Below, in pieces: positions 1 to 8,512 of a stretch of DNA of 64,000 bases. The position numbers and the translations under genes were made by a program. Within the stretch, counting starts at the first letter, position 1; each line of letters starts with the position of its first letter. Origin of the DNA: Candidatus Poribacteria bacterium (GTDB lineage: Bacteria > Poribacteria > WGA-4E > WGA-3G); the NCBI GenBank assembly GCA_028824685.1, contig JAPPCZ010000109.1, positions 62,001-126,000 of the forward strand. The letters are read 5' to 3'. Below the pieces are notes generated by a model. It saw only the letters and a list, made by a program, of their open reading frames with translations, was not told the origin of the DNA and did no database searches.

Positions 1-480
1 CCAAAAGGTGAGATTTCATCTGGTGATGTATTTACTGTTAAGATGGGAGGTGTCAGTGCGCCACAGGACGGAGACGAACTGCTGTTGAAAACACAGGGCG
101 AGTCGCTTGCTGCTGAAGACATCAAAGACGATCTGAGTAAAATTCGCGTCGTGCCAAATCCATACTTTGTCACGAACAGAGCGGTAACCTCAGAAGGAAC
201 GGATAAGGTGTTTTTCACACACCTGCCACCACGATGCACAATACGTATCTATACGTTAGTGGGTGAATTGGTGCGCGAAATCAAACACGAAAGTGCTGAT
301 TCCTTCAACCCTGATGAACGGTTAGCACAGGGAGACAAGGGCGGCACAGCGGAATTTGATCTGCTCAACCGTTACAATCAGGCATTGGCAAGTGGTGTTT
401 ATATCTTCCATGTTGAAGCACAAGATGAAAAGAACGATGTTATCGGAAATAAGATAGGTCGGTTTGCCATCATTCGATAA
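1..480 (+). CDS. Secreted protein, C-terminal part with FlgD/T9SS-like sorting domain (partial)
   Basis: The reading frame is open from the first base, so this is the 3' end of a longer gene; the ATG at 43 is internal. The visible 160 residues contain the pattern V-V-P-N-P-Y, then a stretch predicted to be beta strands (CTIRIYTLVGELVREI) and the ending ASGVYIFHVEA...IGRFAIIR. This is the usual shape of FlgD-Ig-like or type-A sorting domains at the C-terminus of large secreted proteins. The gene ends 25 bp before a PorV/PorQ-like gene, and that family works in type IX secretion, which supports a secreted or surface location. The catalytic or adhesive part lies upstream of the window and cannot be named. 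Confidence 0.75.
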   Translation, partial: PKGEISSGDVFTVKMGGVSAPQDGDELLLKTQGESLAAEDIKDDLSKIRVVPNPYFVTNRAVTSEGTDKVFFTHLPPRCTIRIYTLVGELVREIKHESADSFNPDERLAQGDKGGTAEFDLLNRYNQALASGVYIFHVEAQDEKNDVIGNKIGRFAIIR

Positions 481-505
481 GGCACCCACGTTTTAGGAGA
501 AACAC

Positions 506-1642
506 ATGCACAATATTATTTTTTTTCAGGGTTATTGTACAGCAAAGATAAGAAAGACGGACACACCGCGCCGTTATATTTCCTTTCTTTTAATCTTGCT
601 ATTAGCGACTACTATGCTTTCATTGACAGTCCCCGGTTATGCAACCACGAATGTGGGTACTGCAGGGGCACAATTTCTTAAAATTGGACCAGGTGCACGA
701 GTGGATAGTTTAGGCGGGGCATTCGGTGCAATCGCTAACGATGTTACCACCATCTATTGGAATCCAGCAGGGTTAAGCCAACTTGAAAAGACAAGTTTCT
801 CAGATACGCACACGATATGGCTTGCAGATGTCCGATACAATTATCTCGCGTTTGCCACCCCAATAGAAAAGGTCGGCACATTGGGTGCCAGCGTTACCTT
901 CCTCAACGTTCCTGACACAGAAATCACAACCCTGGCGAAACCAGATGGCACAGGTCTTTGGTATTCAGCATGGGATACTGCAGTGTCGTTAGCGTATTCA
1001 AGGGAACTCTATCAGAAAGAATCTGGTGCTAATCTCTCATTTGGCATCAATGCGAAATATATCCACCAACAGATCCATCGGGAAAGTGCAAGGGGTGTTG
1101 CTATAGACATCGGCACTTTATATCACACAGGTTGGCGGAGTTTACGTATCGGCATGTCGTTCTCAAACTTCGGACCTGAAATGAGTTTCAGCGGGCCCGA
1201 CCTTGAAACCGGTGTTGAAGAAGCAGGCGATGAACGAACAGCGGATTATCACCCCTACCCAGATACGACAAATCCAACGCGAAAAGCGGAGTTGGACACT
1301 ATTGAATATCCGTTGCCATCCAATTTCCGGCTCGGTGTTGCCTACGATTTAGTTGATGATGAAAGCAATCTCCTTACGATTGCGCTTGATGGTAATCATC
1401 CGAATGATAACAGCGAACGCCTGAATCTCGGTTTAGAATACTGGTACAGAAAGATGGCGGCAATACGTGCGGGGTACAAATTCCGATTAGGGCCCGATCG
1501 GAGTGATGATGAAGAAGGACTTACGCTCGGTTTAGGTATACACCTAAAATTTCGCCAAACGACGCTATCTCTGGATTACGCATTTGCTGACTTTGGATAT
1601 CTGCAAAATGCCCATCGTGTCAGTTTAGGACTAAATTTCTAA
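506..1642 (+). CDS. PorV/PorQ-like outer membrane beta-barrel protein
   Basis: The start is supported by AGGAGA at 495-500. Residues 27-47 form a hydrophobic export signal. The mature N-terminus carries the PorV/PorQ (UPF0164) hallmark: GTAGAQFLKIGPGARVDS, then GGAFGAIANDVTTIYWNPAGL. The rest is alternating strands typical of a FadL-like barrel, ending in an aromatic residue (GLNF), as outer-membrane proteins do. PorV shuttles type IX substrates to the attachment machinery, and many homologues outside Bacteroidota are of unknown role. The gene follows a protein with a sorting-like C-terminal domain by 25 bp, so the two are probably co-transcribed. Family assignment is firm; a direct role in type IX secretion here is inference. 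Confidence 0.85.
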   Translation: MHNIIFFQGYCTAKIRKTDTPRRYISFLLILLLATTMLSLTVPGYATTNVGTAGAQFLKIGPGARVDSLGGAFGAIANDVTTIYWNPAGLSQLEKTSFSDTHTIWLADVRYNYLAFATPIEKVGTLGASVTFLNVPDTEITTLAKPDGTGLWYSAWDTAVSLAYSRELYQKESGANLSFGINAKYIHQQIHRESARGVAIDIGTLYHTGWRSLRIGMSFSNFGPEMSFSGPDLETGVEEAGDERTADYHPYPDTTNPTRKAELDTIEYPLPSNFRLGVAYDLVDDESNLLTIALDGNHPNDNSERLNLGLEYWYRKMAAIRAGYKFRLGPDRSDDEEGLTLGLGIHLKFRQTTLSLDYAFADFGYLQNAHRVSLGLNF

Positions 1643-1661
1643 ACTGACAATTCCTTCGCTT

Positions 1662-1688
1662 GTAGGAGGGCTTTGTAAGCCCGATTTC
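1662..1688 (+). repeat. REP-like palindrome, GGGCT-stem type
   Basis: GTAGGA head followed by GGGCTT, a short loop TGT, then AAGCCC and a GATTTC tail. The same layout recurs at 18109-18135 and 59169-59195. It lies between two + strand genes and has no T-run, so it is a repeat rather than a clear terminator. Confidence 0.65.
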
Positions 1689-1768
1689 TTTGGACAAATT
1701 CCAGCTATTTTAGGACGGGTCTCTGTGCCCACCGATGTTTACACATTATACTTAACGAAACACCAAAT

Positions 1769-3172
1769 ATGACAATCAAACCGAACATCGTTTATCTTCT
1801 TGCAGATCAGATCCGTGCTTGTTCACTGCCCATATACGGCGAAAAACAGATTGAAACACCGCACATTGATCGCCTTGCACAAGAAGGCACTGTTTTCTCC
1901 AACGCAATTGCCACCGCACCTGTCTGTACGCCCTATCGCTCCATGCTACTCACTGGACGATACCCACAGACAACCGGTCATCTCATCAATTTCGTCAAAA
2001 CCCGACACGATGAAATAGGACTCGGTGATGTTTTTAACCGAAACGGTTATCGGACAGCGTGGGTTGGCAAATGGCATCTCCATACCGGTTCATTCCCAGA
2101 AATCGGGGGACGCGATTATGTCCCCGAAGGACGCGACCGACTCGGATTCCAACATTGGCGCGGCTACAACTTTCACACCGACTATTTCAACGGCACTGTA
2201 AATCTTGACGATTGGCGAAACGAAAGATGGGAAGGATATGAAACGGACGCACTCAACCGATACGCCTTTCAGTTTATGGATGCCGTGGACGATGGGACGC
2301 CATTTTGTTTGTTTATCTCTCCACATCAAGCGCACTCCACACCTTACGACTTTGCACCACAGAAATATTACGACCGCCTCCCTGAAAAACTCCAGCTCCC
2401 TGAAAACGTGCCAGATAACCAGCGAGAACAATCGTTAAAAATATACCGACACTACCTCGCTATGACGTTGGCAGTAGACGATATGCTCGGCGAACTGATG
2501 GCTTACCTTGAAAAAACGGGACGCGTGGAAAACACACTGCTCATTTTCGGATCGGATCATGGGACGCAGGGCGGCGCACAAGGTATCAATTTCTGGGCAA
2601 AGCGGAAACCTTACGAAGAATCAATCAAAGTCCCACTCATCATGCGGCTCCCCGGTGTCTTTGAGGGTAATCGCAACTGCGACACGCTCACATCCCCGGT
2701 AGACCTGTTCCCTTCCCTTTGTGGTTTATGTGGGATTCAGCCACCCCGAACAGTAGAAGGCTACGATCTGTCCGCATCTTGGCGTGGTGAAACAGATGCC
2801 TTTGAACAGGATGCTGTGCTGACGATGAACTTCGGTGCAACCTACGATTATCTCGTTGATGGCGACGAATGGCGTGGTGTCCGCACAAAATCGCATAGTT
2901 ACGCGCGGTGGCTTGATGGTAAACGGATGCTCTACGACATAGAAGCAGACCCGCTCCAGATGCACAACCTGATTGACAATCCCGAAGCAAAACCGTTGGC
3001 GGCCGAGATGGAGAATACGCTCTTAAATCTTATGGATGCGCGAAACGATAAACTCCAACCTGCCACAAGCTACACGGATTGGTATGACCCACAACGCCGC
3101 ATCGTTCGGAACGCGCATGGTCCCCTCGGCGACCCAGAAGACGAACCCGATTGGTCGTTATTGAAAGGTTGA
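1769..3172 (+). CDS. Sulfatase family protein (CTPYR type)
   Basis: This is an alkaline-phosphatase-fold sulfatase of 467 residues, a normal length. The N-terminal metal-binding strand is PNIVYLLADQ, with Asp13. The formylglycine signature is at residues 53-57, C-T-P-Y-R, where Cys53 would be oxidised by a maturase. Downstream are the KWHLH motif and a metal-binding GSDHGTQGG. There is no clear signal peptide, so it may act in the cytoplasm or be exported in an unusual way. Family members hydrolyse sulfate esters of glycans or phosphonates; the substrate cannot be read from sequence. The motif has Tyr where most bacterial sulfatases have Ser/Thr. It is one of three sulfatases in the window, and no maturase gene is seen. 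The ribosome binding site is weak. Confidence 0.9.
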   Translation: MTIKPNIVYLLADQIRACSLPIYGEKQIETPHIDRLAQEGTVFSNAIATAPVCTPYRSMLLTGRYPQTTGHLINFVKTRHDEIGLGDVFNRNGYRTAWVGKWHLHTGSFPEIGGRDYVPEGRDRLGFQHWRGYNFHTDYFNGTVNLDDWRNERWEGYETDALNRYAFQFMDAVDDGTPFCLFISPHQAHSTPYDFAPQKYYDRLPEKLQLPENVPDNQREQSLKIYRHYLAMTLAVDDMLGELMAYLEKTGRVENTLLIFGSDHGTQGGAQGINFWAKRKPYEESIKVPLIMRLPGVFEGNRNCDTLTSPVDLFPSLCGLCGIQPPRTVEGYDLSASWRGETDAFEQDAVLTMNFGATYDYLVDGDEWRGVRTKSHSYARWLDGKRMLYDIEADPLQMHNLIDNPEAKPLAAEMENTLLNLMDARNDKLQPATSYTDWYDPQRRIVRNAHGPLGDPEDEPDWSLLKG

Positions 3173-3227
3173 ACAAGAAACGTATCTTCCTACAACAAAT
3201 GCCATATATTTCTGGTTTTATATTATA

Positions 3228-5224
3228 ATGTCGCGTATTCTCTTTTATTGCAAACCTCTGTTAATAATCCTCCGTTTTAGAACTGATACGGCCAGATCAA
3301 ACAATTCCCCAGCATCAATTAAGCAATACGTATATTTATCCATAGTAATTGTGCTGTGTTTCATGCTTGGGGCAGGGTGTACTAAGGAAACATCAGAATA
3401 CGATGTAGGTGTAGCTGCATACAAACGAGGACACTACCAAGTAGCGATGTCTGATTTTGATAAGCGGGCAAATCAACGTGATCCTGTCGCGGAATTCTGT
3501 CTCGGTTTTATGTACAATAATGGCAAAGGCGTGGATAAAGACACAGAGGAAGCCAAGGAATGGTACGGAAGATCAATAAGACGAAACTACGCACCAGCAT
3601 TAAACAACCGAGGTGTAATGTATGTTCGTAGGTATGAATCTATTGTCCGGGATCTACCCGAATTTGCAGAGGAGCAGATTACCAAGGCTGTGAAATCTTT
3701 TCGAGAAGCAGCAGAACAAGGCAATTCTACCGCACAATATAACCTCGGCATACTCATCAATCGAGGCTATGGGGCAGATGGCAGCACTAAAACACCTGCC
3801 GAATGGATAGAATTGGCTGCTTCCCAGGGGTATGTTCCAGCACAAAACAAACTTGCTCAACTTTATCAATACGGATTGTGGGGGGTGGGAAAACATCTCG
3901 GAAAAGCAGTAGAATGGTATACAAAGGCAACATCTTCGAATTGGAGAGGTAACGGCTATCCTCTTGCTCAACATAACCTTGCTACGATGTACTATTATGG
4001 GCAAGGATTAACGCAAGACTTTGATACGGCTATTGAATTGTTTTGGGACGCATCTTCTCAAGACTTACCCTCTGCAAAGTATTTCATCGGTTTAATGTAC
4101 CATAATGGTGAAGGCCCGCAAAAAATATCAAAGAAGCTATTAATTGGTATACGCAGGCATCAAAACGAGGTTCAGCTCCCGCTCAATTTGCCCTTGCCAG
4201 AATGTACGATAAAGGTGACGGAATACCGAGGAACTCTGAAAAAGCTGTAAGATTTGCTTTTAAAGCGGCTCAACAAGGTTACACCGCTGCCCAATACTAT
4301 CTTGGCCAAGCATTTGAGAATGGAATAAATCAGGTGCCGCAAGATAATGTGGAAGCGTATTATTGGTATAGTCTGGCCGCCAATAGTACTGATGAATTGA
4401 ATCACGCTTCAGATAATATAAATGTAGTGGCAGAGGCATCGCTTGACAGAGTGAAACGTAAACTTACAGAAAACCAGAAGAAAGAAATTGACGCCTTGGT
4501 CAAGGTGTGGACACCGAAAACCTTAATTTCTCACGGTACAGGTTTTTATGTTGACAATAATCACATTCTAACAAACAGACACATTGTGCGTACTACATTT
4601 AACGAAGCGCGTATCCCTTTCCGACGTGTAAAGATAAGTGTAATAGCAAACGATAATGAAGAGGATTTAGCACTTTTGACAGATCCACGCGAAAATGAGT
4701 TAAGAGCAACATTTAGACGCAATCCTATAGATGTCGGAGAAGAGGTAGCCCTATTTGGATACCCAAGGAGCACTATCTTGTCTTACAAGGGAAATGGCAC
4801 TTCAGGTATTGTCAGCGGCATCTCAGGCATAATGACGGACTTCCAACCTGCTAACGAATTTCAGCATACTGCACCAACCCAAAACGGGAACAGTGGTAGT
4901 CCTGTCTTTGATCTTGCAGGTAATGTAGTTGGAATCAGTGTTGCCCAATTAGTAGACTACCGTAGTTTAGAGGGAGCTCAAGCAATTAAGATTAATCCAC
5001 CTCAGAACGTAAATTTTGCTATTAAATTTGATGTCATTGAAGCATTTCTTAGAAAGAACGGTATCATGGATTATGCTACTACAAAAAGTTCTGGAAAAGT
5101 GATTGATTTAAGTGGAATTTATAAACAAGCACAAAAGTTTACGGTGCCTGTGCTGTGTTATGAGGATAAAGAAGAGCAACCTCTTCCCGTGGAGCAGGTT
5201 AATATTGAAGAACTTCATCCTTGA
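3228..5224 (+). CDS. Sel1-repeat lipoprotein with trypsin-like serine protease domain (frameshifted)
   Basis: Two overlapping frames form one gene. The first (3228-4250) has a lipobox MLGAGC after a hydrophobic stretch, then Sel1 repeats (A-x-x-x-L-G-x-x-Y...G). It loses homology after the A tract at 4120-4125. Inserting one A restores Sel1 text (NIKEAINWYTQASKRGSAPA), which runs into the second frame ending at 5224. After the last Sel1 repeat comes a chymotrypsin-fold protease domain with the triad His (TNRHIV, about 4580), Asp (EDLALL, about 4664) and Ser (GNSGSP, about 4892). Sel1 repeats bind proteins, so this may be an envelope quality-control protease. The start is uncertain, since 33 residues precede the signal and no ribosome site is seen. 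The frameshift may be an assembly error or a real switch. Confidence 0.8.
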
Positions 5225-5355
5225 GACATATTTGTTTTTAAGAGTATTAATTTCGGATGCAAATTGTCAAAACACAATTGAGTAGGACGGACAAATTGCT
5301 ATTGATTGGTTGAAATCTGTTTCGTAGGTGTCTGATATTTAGAGTTTAGAAATAG

Positions 5356-5384
5356 TTGATTAAAAAGCCTCCTCATGCTACAAT
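5356..5384 (+). promoter_or_regulatory. Sigma-70-like promoter of glyQS
   Basis: TTGATT at 5356-5361 and TACAAT at 5379-5384 are separated by exactly 17 bp, each one or two bases from consensus. The glyQS start codon is about 50 bp downstream. No T-box leader is apparent in the short gap. Predicted by eye only. Confidence 0.5.
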
Positions 5385-5433
5385 AATTACCCGAAACAAC
5401 TAACACAAGTGGAGCAGACAACAAAAAACAGAT

Positions 5434-8400
5434 ATGACCTTACAAGAAATAATATTAGCATTAGAAAAATTTTGGGCAGATCACGGATGTATTATTCAAC
5501 AACCATGCGATATAGAAGTCGGCGCAGGCACATTTAACCCCGCCACATTTTTACGATGCCTCGGCCCAGAACCGTGGCAGGTAGCGTATGTAGAACCTGT
5601 CCGGCGACCCACCGATGGCAGATATGCAGAAAACCCTTTCCGCCTCGGGGCATACTACCAATATCAAGTAATATTAAAACCCGCACCTGAAAATGTGCTG
5701 CCGCTTTATCTTGAAAGTCTCTACCATCTCGGCATTTCTCCCCGTAAAAACGACATCCGCTTTGTAGAAGACGACTGGGAATCACCTACGCTCGGGGCAT
5801 CTGGTCTCGGTTGGGAAGTCTGGTGGAACGGCGCAGAAGTTACCCAGTTTACCTATTTTCAACAAATGGGTAGTATTGATTTGGAACCGATTTGTGCTGA
5901 AATTACCTATGGACTTGAGCGTATCGCACTCTACCTACAGGATGTTGACACCTTCTTTGACATCCGCTGGAATGAACACCTCAACTATGGCGATGTTCAC
6001 CACCAAAGCGAGGTGGAATACTCAACCTACAACTTTGAGCACGCAAACGTAGATATGCTATTTGACCAGTTCAGCACCTACGAGAAGGAAACGCACGCGT
6101 GTTTAGATGCTGGGTTAGTTCTCCCCGCAACCGACCATGTATTGAGATGTTCACATACTTTCAATATGTTAGATGCAAGAGGTGTTATCAGTGTCACAGA
6201 ACGGGTGAGTTACATTGAACGTGTGCGTAGGCTTGCCCAACGTATCGCTCGCGCTTACGTCACACAACGTGAAGAGATGGAACATCCGCTTATGGGACGA
6301 TTCGACACAGAGGCATCTTCTGTTACAGTAGATGCCGTTTCTAACCCCACTGAAGCCACTGATAATGAGGTGTCTAACCTTCCTGAAACCGCTGAACTCC
6401 TATTCGAGATCGGCACGGAAGAAATCCCCGCAAGTTATGTCCCGCCTGCTCTTGAACAACTCAACAAAATCGCAACCGATGCACTCACAGAACACAGAAT
6501 TCGGTTTGGTGAAGTTCAAACGTTCGGCACACCGCGGCGTATCACGCTTGCTATCAAGAATGTCCAAACACTACAAGAAAGCCAAGAGGCAGAAGTCGTT
6601 GGACCACCCAAAAGCATCGCTTACGATGAAAACGGTGAACCGACAAAGGCAGCCGTCGGTTTCGCAAAGTCACAAGATGTTGAAATCTCTGATCTCCGCA
6701 TCGTTGAAACCGAACGTGGGGAATATATTGCCGCCTCCAAGCTTGAAAAAGGAATCTCAACGTGTGAACTGTTAGAAACACTCCTGCCTGAATGGATTGA
6801 AGCACTCCGCTTTCCTAAAACGATGCGGTGGGAAACGCAATCTGAAGAACCAAGCGCTTATGTCCGTTTTACCCGTCCTATCCGATGGCTTGTAGCATTG
6901 ATCGGTGATGAGGTTGTCAACTGTGTTTACGGCGCAGCACATGCAGGTCGCATAACGTATGGACACCGTTCTTTACATCCCGATCCGATCACTTTGGTAT
7001 CGGCTGATTTGGAGACCTACATTCAGAAATTGCACGCTGCTGGTGTCATCGTCTGTCCAAATGAGCGGCGAGATACTATAGAAAAACAGGTCAGAACCGT
7101 TTTTGAAACTGAAGGGTGTCTCCCCAAATTAGATGAGGAATTGCTTGATACGGTAAACTATCTTGTAGAAAATCCGCAACCAATTGTCGGTAATTTCAGT
7201 GAGTCGCATCTGGAAATACCTACTGAAGTGCTGATTACCGCGATGAAAAAGCATCAACGCTATTTTCCGATGTGGAAAAGCGACACCGAACTTGCCGCAA
7301 AATTCATTACGATTTCCAATGGCACAGATGGGAATATTGATGGTGTTCGACACGGAAATGAACGTGTTCTACATGCCCGACTCAATGATGCTGAGTTCTT
7401 CTATAGAGAAGATCAGAAAACCAGACTCGCTGATAAAGTTGAACGTTTAGGTTCGGTTGTTTTCCACGCTAAACTCGGTTCACTCTTAGATAAGGCAGAA
7501 CGGCTAAAGGCGTTAGTAAAATTCATCGGTACAGAATTGAAGTTAGCAGAAACGACTACCCATCACGTTGAACGTGCAGCATGGCTCTGCAAGGCAGATT
7601 TAACCACACACATGGTCATTGAGTTTCCATCGTTGCAGGGAATTACGGGTAGGTATTACGCCAAAAACTCTAGTGAACCTGAACCGGTTGCCTCTGCCAT
7701 CGCTGAGCATTATCAACCTCTTGGGGCAGATACACCGTTGCCTGAAACCGTAGCCGGCGCGATCCTTGCTATTGCCGACAAACTCGACACCATCGTTGGA
7801 TACTTTGGCATAGAGGAACGCCCTACAGGTTCACAAGACCCGTACTCTTTACGGCGGCATGCACTCGGGACAATTCGCATCCTTCAAGACCGTCAGTTGC
7901 CGCTTTCTTTAGATGCTGTCGTCCAAAAGGCAATCTCTTTATACAAAGTGGAATTGGTTGACGATACAGAAACAAGCGTGCTTAATTTCTTCAGAGAACG
8001 TCTGCATGTTATCCTGCAAACACAGGAATACACACCTGACCTTGCTGATGCAGTGTTAGCAGTCGGCGACGTTGACATCATGGATATTCTCAAACGTGCC
8101 AGCGCACTTGCTGAATTTCGCTTGACACCTAATTTTGAAGACATATATAATGCACTCAATCGGGTGCTGCGAATCTTACCCGAAAATGCACTGGAAACGG
8201 TAGATGCTGCACTACTAAAAGATGATGCTGAAAAAGAACTAAACGCTTATGTCAACAAGTTAGAGTCTGATTTTGAGAAAAGCATTCAAGCACGCGCGTA
8301 TTCAAAACTATTGCAACAGTTAGCAGAACTGCAACCCGCAATAGATAAATTTTTTGACGATGTTCTTGTAATGGCAGAAGATGCTGCACTACGCAGAAAT

Positions 8401-8481
8401 AGATTAGCACTATTAAACCGTATAGCAAAACATGTCTATGCCGTAGCCGATCTTACGAAGTTGGTAATTGCGGGGGAATAG
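5434..8481 (+). CDS. glyQS: Glycine--tRNA ligase, fused alpha and beta subunits
   Basis: This enzyme charges tRNA-Gly with glycine. Residues 1 to about 285 match the whole alpha subunit (GlyQ), including FWADHGCIIQQPCDIEVGAG, the motif around VRRPTDGRYAENPFR and YYQYQVILKP. A linker of about 30 Ser/Thr/Glu-rich residues follows (about 289-318). From about 319 the beta subunit (GlyS) begins with AELLFEIGTEEIPASYV and runs to the anticodon-binding end, where VMAEDAALRRNRLALL is conserved. At 1015 residues it equals the sum of the two separate subunits. In most bacteria glyQ and glyS are separate genes; fused forms are known in a minority, such as chlamydiae. It leads a likely transcript with the HEAT-repeat lipoprotein 31 bp behind it. 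Confidence 0.96.
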   Translation: MTLQEIILALEKFWADHGCIIQQPCDIEVGAGTFNPATFLRCLGPEPWQVAYVEPVRRPTDGRYAENPFRLGAYYQYQVILKPAPENVLPLYLESLYHLGISPRKNDIRFVEDDWESPTLGASGLGWEVWWNGAEVTQFTYFQQMGSIDLEPICAEITYGLERIALYLQDVDTFFDIRWNEHLNYGDVHHQSEVEYSTYNFEHANVDMLFDQFSTYEKETHACLDAGLVLPATDHVLRCSHTFNMLDARGVISVTERVSYIERVRRLAQRIARAYVTQREEMEHPLMGRFDTEASSVTVDAVSNPTEATDNEVSNLPETAELLFEIGTEEIPASYVPPALEQLNKIATDALTEHRIRFGEVQTFGTPRRITLAIKNVQTLQESQEAEVVGPPKSIAYDENGEPTKAAVGFAKSQDVEISDLRIVETERGEYIAASKLEKGISTCELLETLLPEWIEALRFPKTMRWETQSEEPSAYVRFTRPIRWLVALIGDEVVNCVYGAAHAGRITYGHRSLHPDPITLVSADLETYIQKLHAAGVIVCPNERRDTIEKQVRTVFETEGCLPKLDEELLDTVNYLVENPQPIVGNFSESHLEIPTEVLITAMKKHQRYFPMWKSDTELAAKFITISNGTDGNIDGVRHGNERVLHARLNDAEFFYREDQKTRLADKVERLGSVVFHAKLGSLLDKAERLKALVKFIGTELKLAETTTHHVERAAWLCKADLTTHMVIEFPSLQGITGRYYAKNSSEPEPVASAIAEHYQPLGADTPLPETVAGAILAIADKLDTIVGYFGIEERPTGSQDPYSLRRHALGTIRILQDRQLPLSLDAVVQKAISLYKVELVDDTETSVLNFFRERLHVILQTQEYTPDLADAVLAVGDVDIMDILKRASALAEFRLTPNFEDIYNALNRVLRILPENALETVDAALLKDDAEKELNAYVNKLESDFEKSIQARAYSKLLQQLAELQPAIDKFFDDVLVMAEDAALRRNRLALLNRIAKHVYAVADLTKLVIAGE

Positions 8482-8512
8482 ACATAATTTTATGTTGTTG
8501 AGGCAATATTCT

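Noticed and set aside
1724..1752. Promoter before the first sulfatase (TATACT at 1747)
   Set aside because: No acceptable -35 box at the right distance.
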